Notes under the pieces: model-generated
Told to the model about the DNA's origin: nothing
The model's database searches: none
What the model saw: only the letters and a program-made list of their open reading frames with translations
Shown: one piece after another, positions 5,573-6,333 of the stretch
Numbering within the stretch: the stretch's first letter is position 1
Layout of the letters: the number at the start of each line of letters is the position of its first letter
Program-made: the position numbers and the translations under genes
Assembly: GCA_937884015.1 (NCBI GenBank)
Contig: CALGBV010000003.1
Span: 1-6,333 of the forward strand
DNA length: 6,333 bases
Source of the DNA: an uncultured Bacteroidales bacterium
GTDB lineage: Bacteria > Bacteroidota > Bacteroidia > Bacteroidales > F082
Direction: 5' to 3'

Positions 5573-6333
5573 TTGTTTTCGTTTTGTCTTTCGTTTTCTG
5601 CCTTGATAAGTCCCAATTGATGAATGGCGTAGGCATAGGCTCCGATGGCAACGGCTGATGAGGTGCCAAGTTTGGTGACGGCAACTCCAATATGTTTGTT
5701 CGGGTCGTACCAAACTTCTTGGTCGCTGAACGGCACTTTGACCATCTTTCCGGATTTGCTGGTGAAACGAATCATTTCGTCAGGTTCCATCAGGTTGATG
5801 GCTATGGTTTCCATACGCGAAACCTGGTGATTGTTTAAGGCGTTGAAAGGTTCGTTCATTTTTTCGATGAGTTTTGGCATAAATACTGGCCAAGCTCCTG
5901 ATAATCCGCCACCAATGACAATGACACCATCAATCAATGAAATGGCGTTGGCGAGCACATCGGCCAAAACGATAGCCAGTTCATCCCATGCTTTTTGTGC
6001 GGCTTTTTTGTTTCCTTTTTTAATGCCCATGGCAATCTGATAGATTTCAAAAGGTTCAGGTGCTTCTTCGAATGGGATTTTTGCTTCGCGGGCAAACACA
6101 CGGCGCACGCCGCGGATGCTGATGCTGTCTTCAGCACTGGTGCCTGGATAAAGGATGTTTCTGGAACGGTTGATCTCGCCGCCAGCGGAATTGTCGCCAT
6201 TGAGCAGAACTTTGTCGATGACAATTCCGCCACCGAAACCTGTGCCCAATGTCACGCCGAGCAAATTCTTGTATCGTTTGGGACTTCCCTGTTGCTCAAG
6301 CAGATTGTTGACTTCGGGAAGCAAGCCGCCTAG
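5569..6333 (-). CDS. ROK-family sugar kinase, C-terminal part (5' end outside window)
   Basis: The frame is open to the window edge, with 254 residues visible and roughly the first 110-130 missing, including the DxGGT phosphate motif and catalytic Asp region. ROK proteins phosphorylate hexoses such as glucose or N-acyl sugars with ATP, or act as repressors; no DNA-binding domain can be judged here. Visible landmarks are LLGVTLGTGFGGGIVID, the nucleotide and sugar-binding segment, then SAGGEINRSR, and DGVIVIGGGLSGA, the second adenosine-side Gly motif. The conserved C-terminal LGTSSAVAIGAYAYA follows. The usual GExGH plus CxCGxxGCxE zinc-binding motif is absent: GGEINRSR is followed by TSAEDSISIRGVRR without Cys or His. 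This seems characteristic of a Bacteroidetes subgroup, so the substrate cannot be assumed to be glucose. The TGA overlaps the next gene's ATG, which implies coupled translation. Confidence 0.85.
   Translation of the reverse strand, partial: LGGLLPEVNNLLEQQGSPKRYKNLLGVTLGTGFGGGIVIDKVLLNGDNSAGGEINRSRNILYPGTSAEDSISIRGVRRVFAREAKIPFEEAPEPFEIYQIAMGIKKGNKKAAQKAWDELAIVLADVLANAISLIDGVIVIGGGLSGAWPVFMPKLIEKMNEPFNALNNHQVSRMETIAINLMEPDEMIRFTSKSGKMVKVPFSDQEVWYDPNKHIGVAVTKLGTSSAVAIGAYAYAIHQLGLIKAENERQNENK

Noticed and set aside
5351..5620. Plus-strand open frames opposite the TSCPD gene
   Set aside because: The minus-strand frame encodes a clear family match over the same bases; the plus-strand frames show no motif.

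Overview
The window looks like chromosomal DNA of a Bacteroidota member, probably Bacteroidales. Three things point there. Starts sit in AT-rich leaders without a Shine-Dalgarno sequence. The promoter boxes resemble the Bacteroides TAnnTTTG type. The protein families are typical of that phylum: a ROK kinase without the zinc motif followed by a TSCPD small protein, and an AGCS transporter. Species cannot be told from the sequence alone.

Layout. (1) Positions 1-615, plus strand: the 3' part of an AT-rich gene for an unrecognised, probably beta-rich envelope or lipoprotein-like protein. A terminator-like structure overlaps its stop. (2) Positions 616-984: a 369-base gap holding a 16-bp direct repeat, a TATCTTTG promoter box and, at the predicted transcript 5' end, a 12-bp hairpin followed by a T-rich tract. 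(3) Positions 985-3690, plus strand: a tight three-gene cluster of elongation factor G, YraN (UPF0102) and a small acidic protein, with gaps of 11 and 10 bases. (4) Positions 3821-5281, plus strand: a sodium:amino acid symporter (AGCS/AlsT) with its own promoter-like sequence. (5) Positions 5276-5310: a strong hairpin between convergent genes, best read as a terminator for the minus strand. (6) Positions 5318-6333, minus strand: a TSCPD-domain protein and, upstream of it, the C-terminal two thirds of a ROK-family sugar kinase that runs off the window. These two overlap by ATGA.

Functionally these are mostly housekeeping genes: translation (EF-G), a nuclease-fold protein of unknown role (YraN), amino acid uptake and sugar phosphorylation. 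The EF-G has all GTPase motifs but is not in the usual rpsL-rpsG-fusA setting, so whether it is the main factor or a paralogue is open. I found no convincing new multi-gene system. The points most worth a second look are the EF-G leader hairpin, the direct repeat upstream of it, the solitary EF-G gene, and the ROK/TSCPD coupling.
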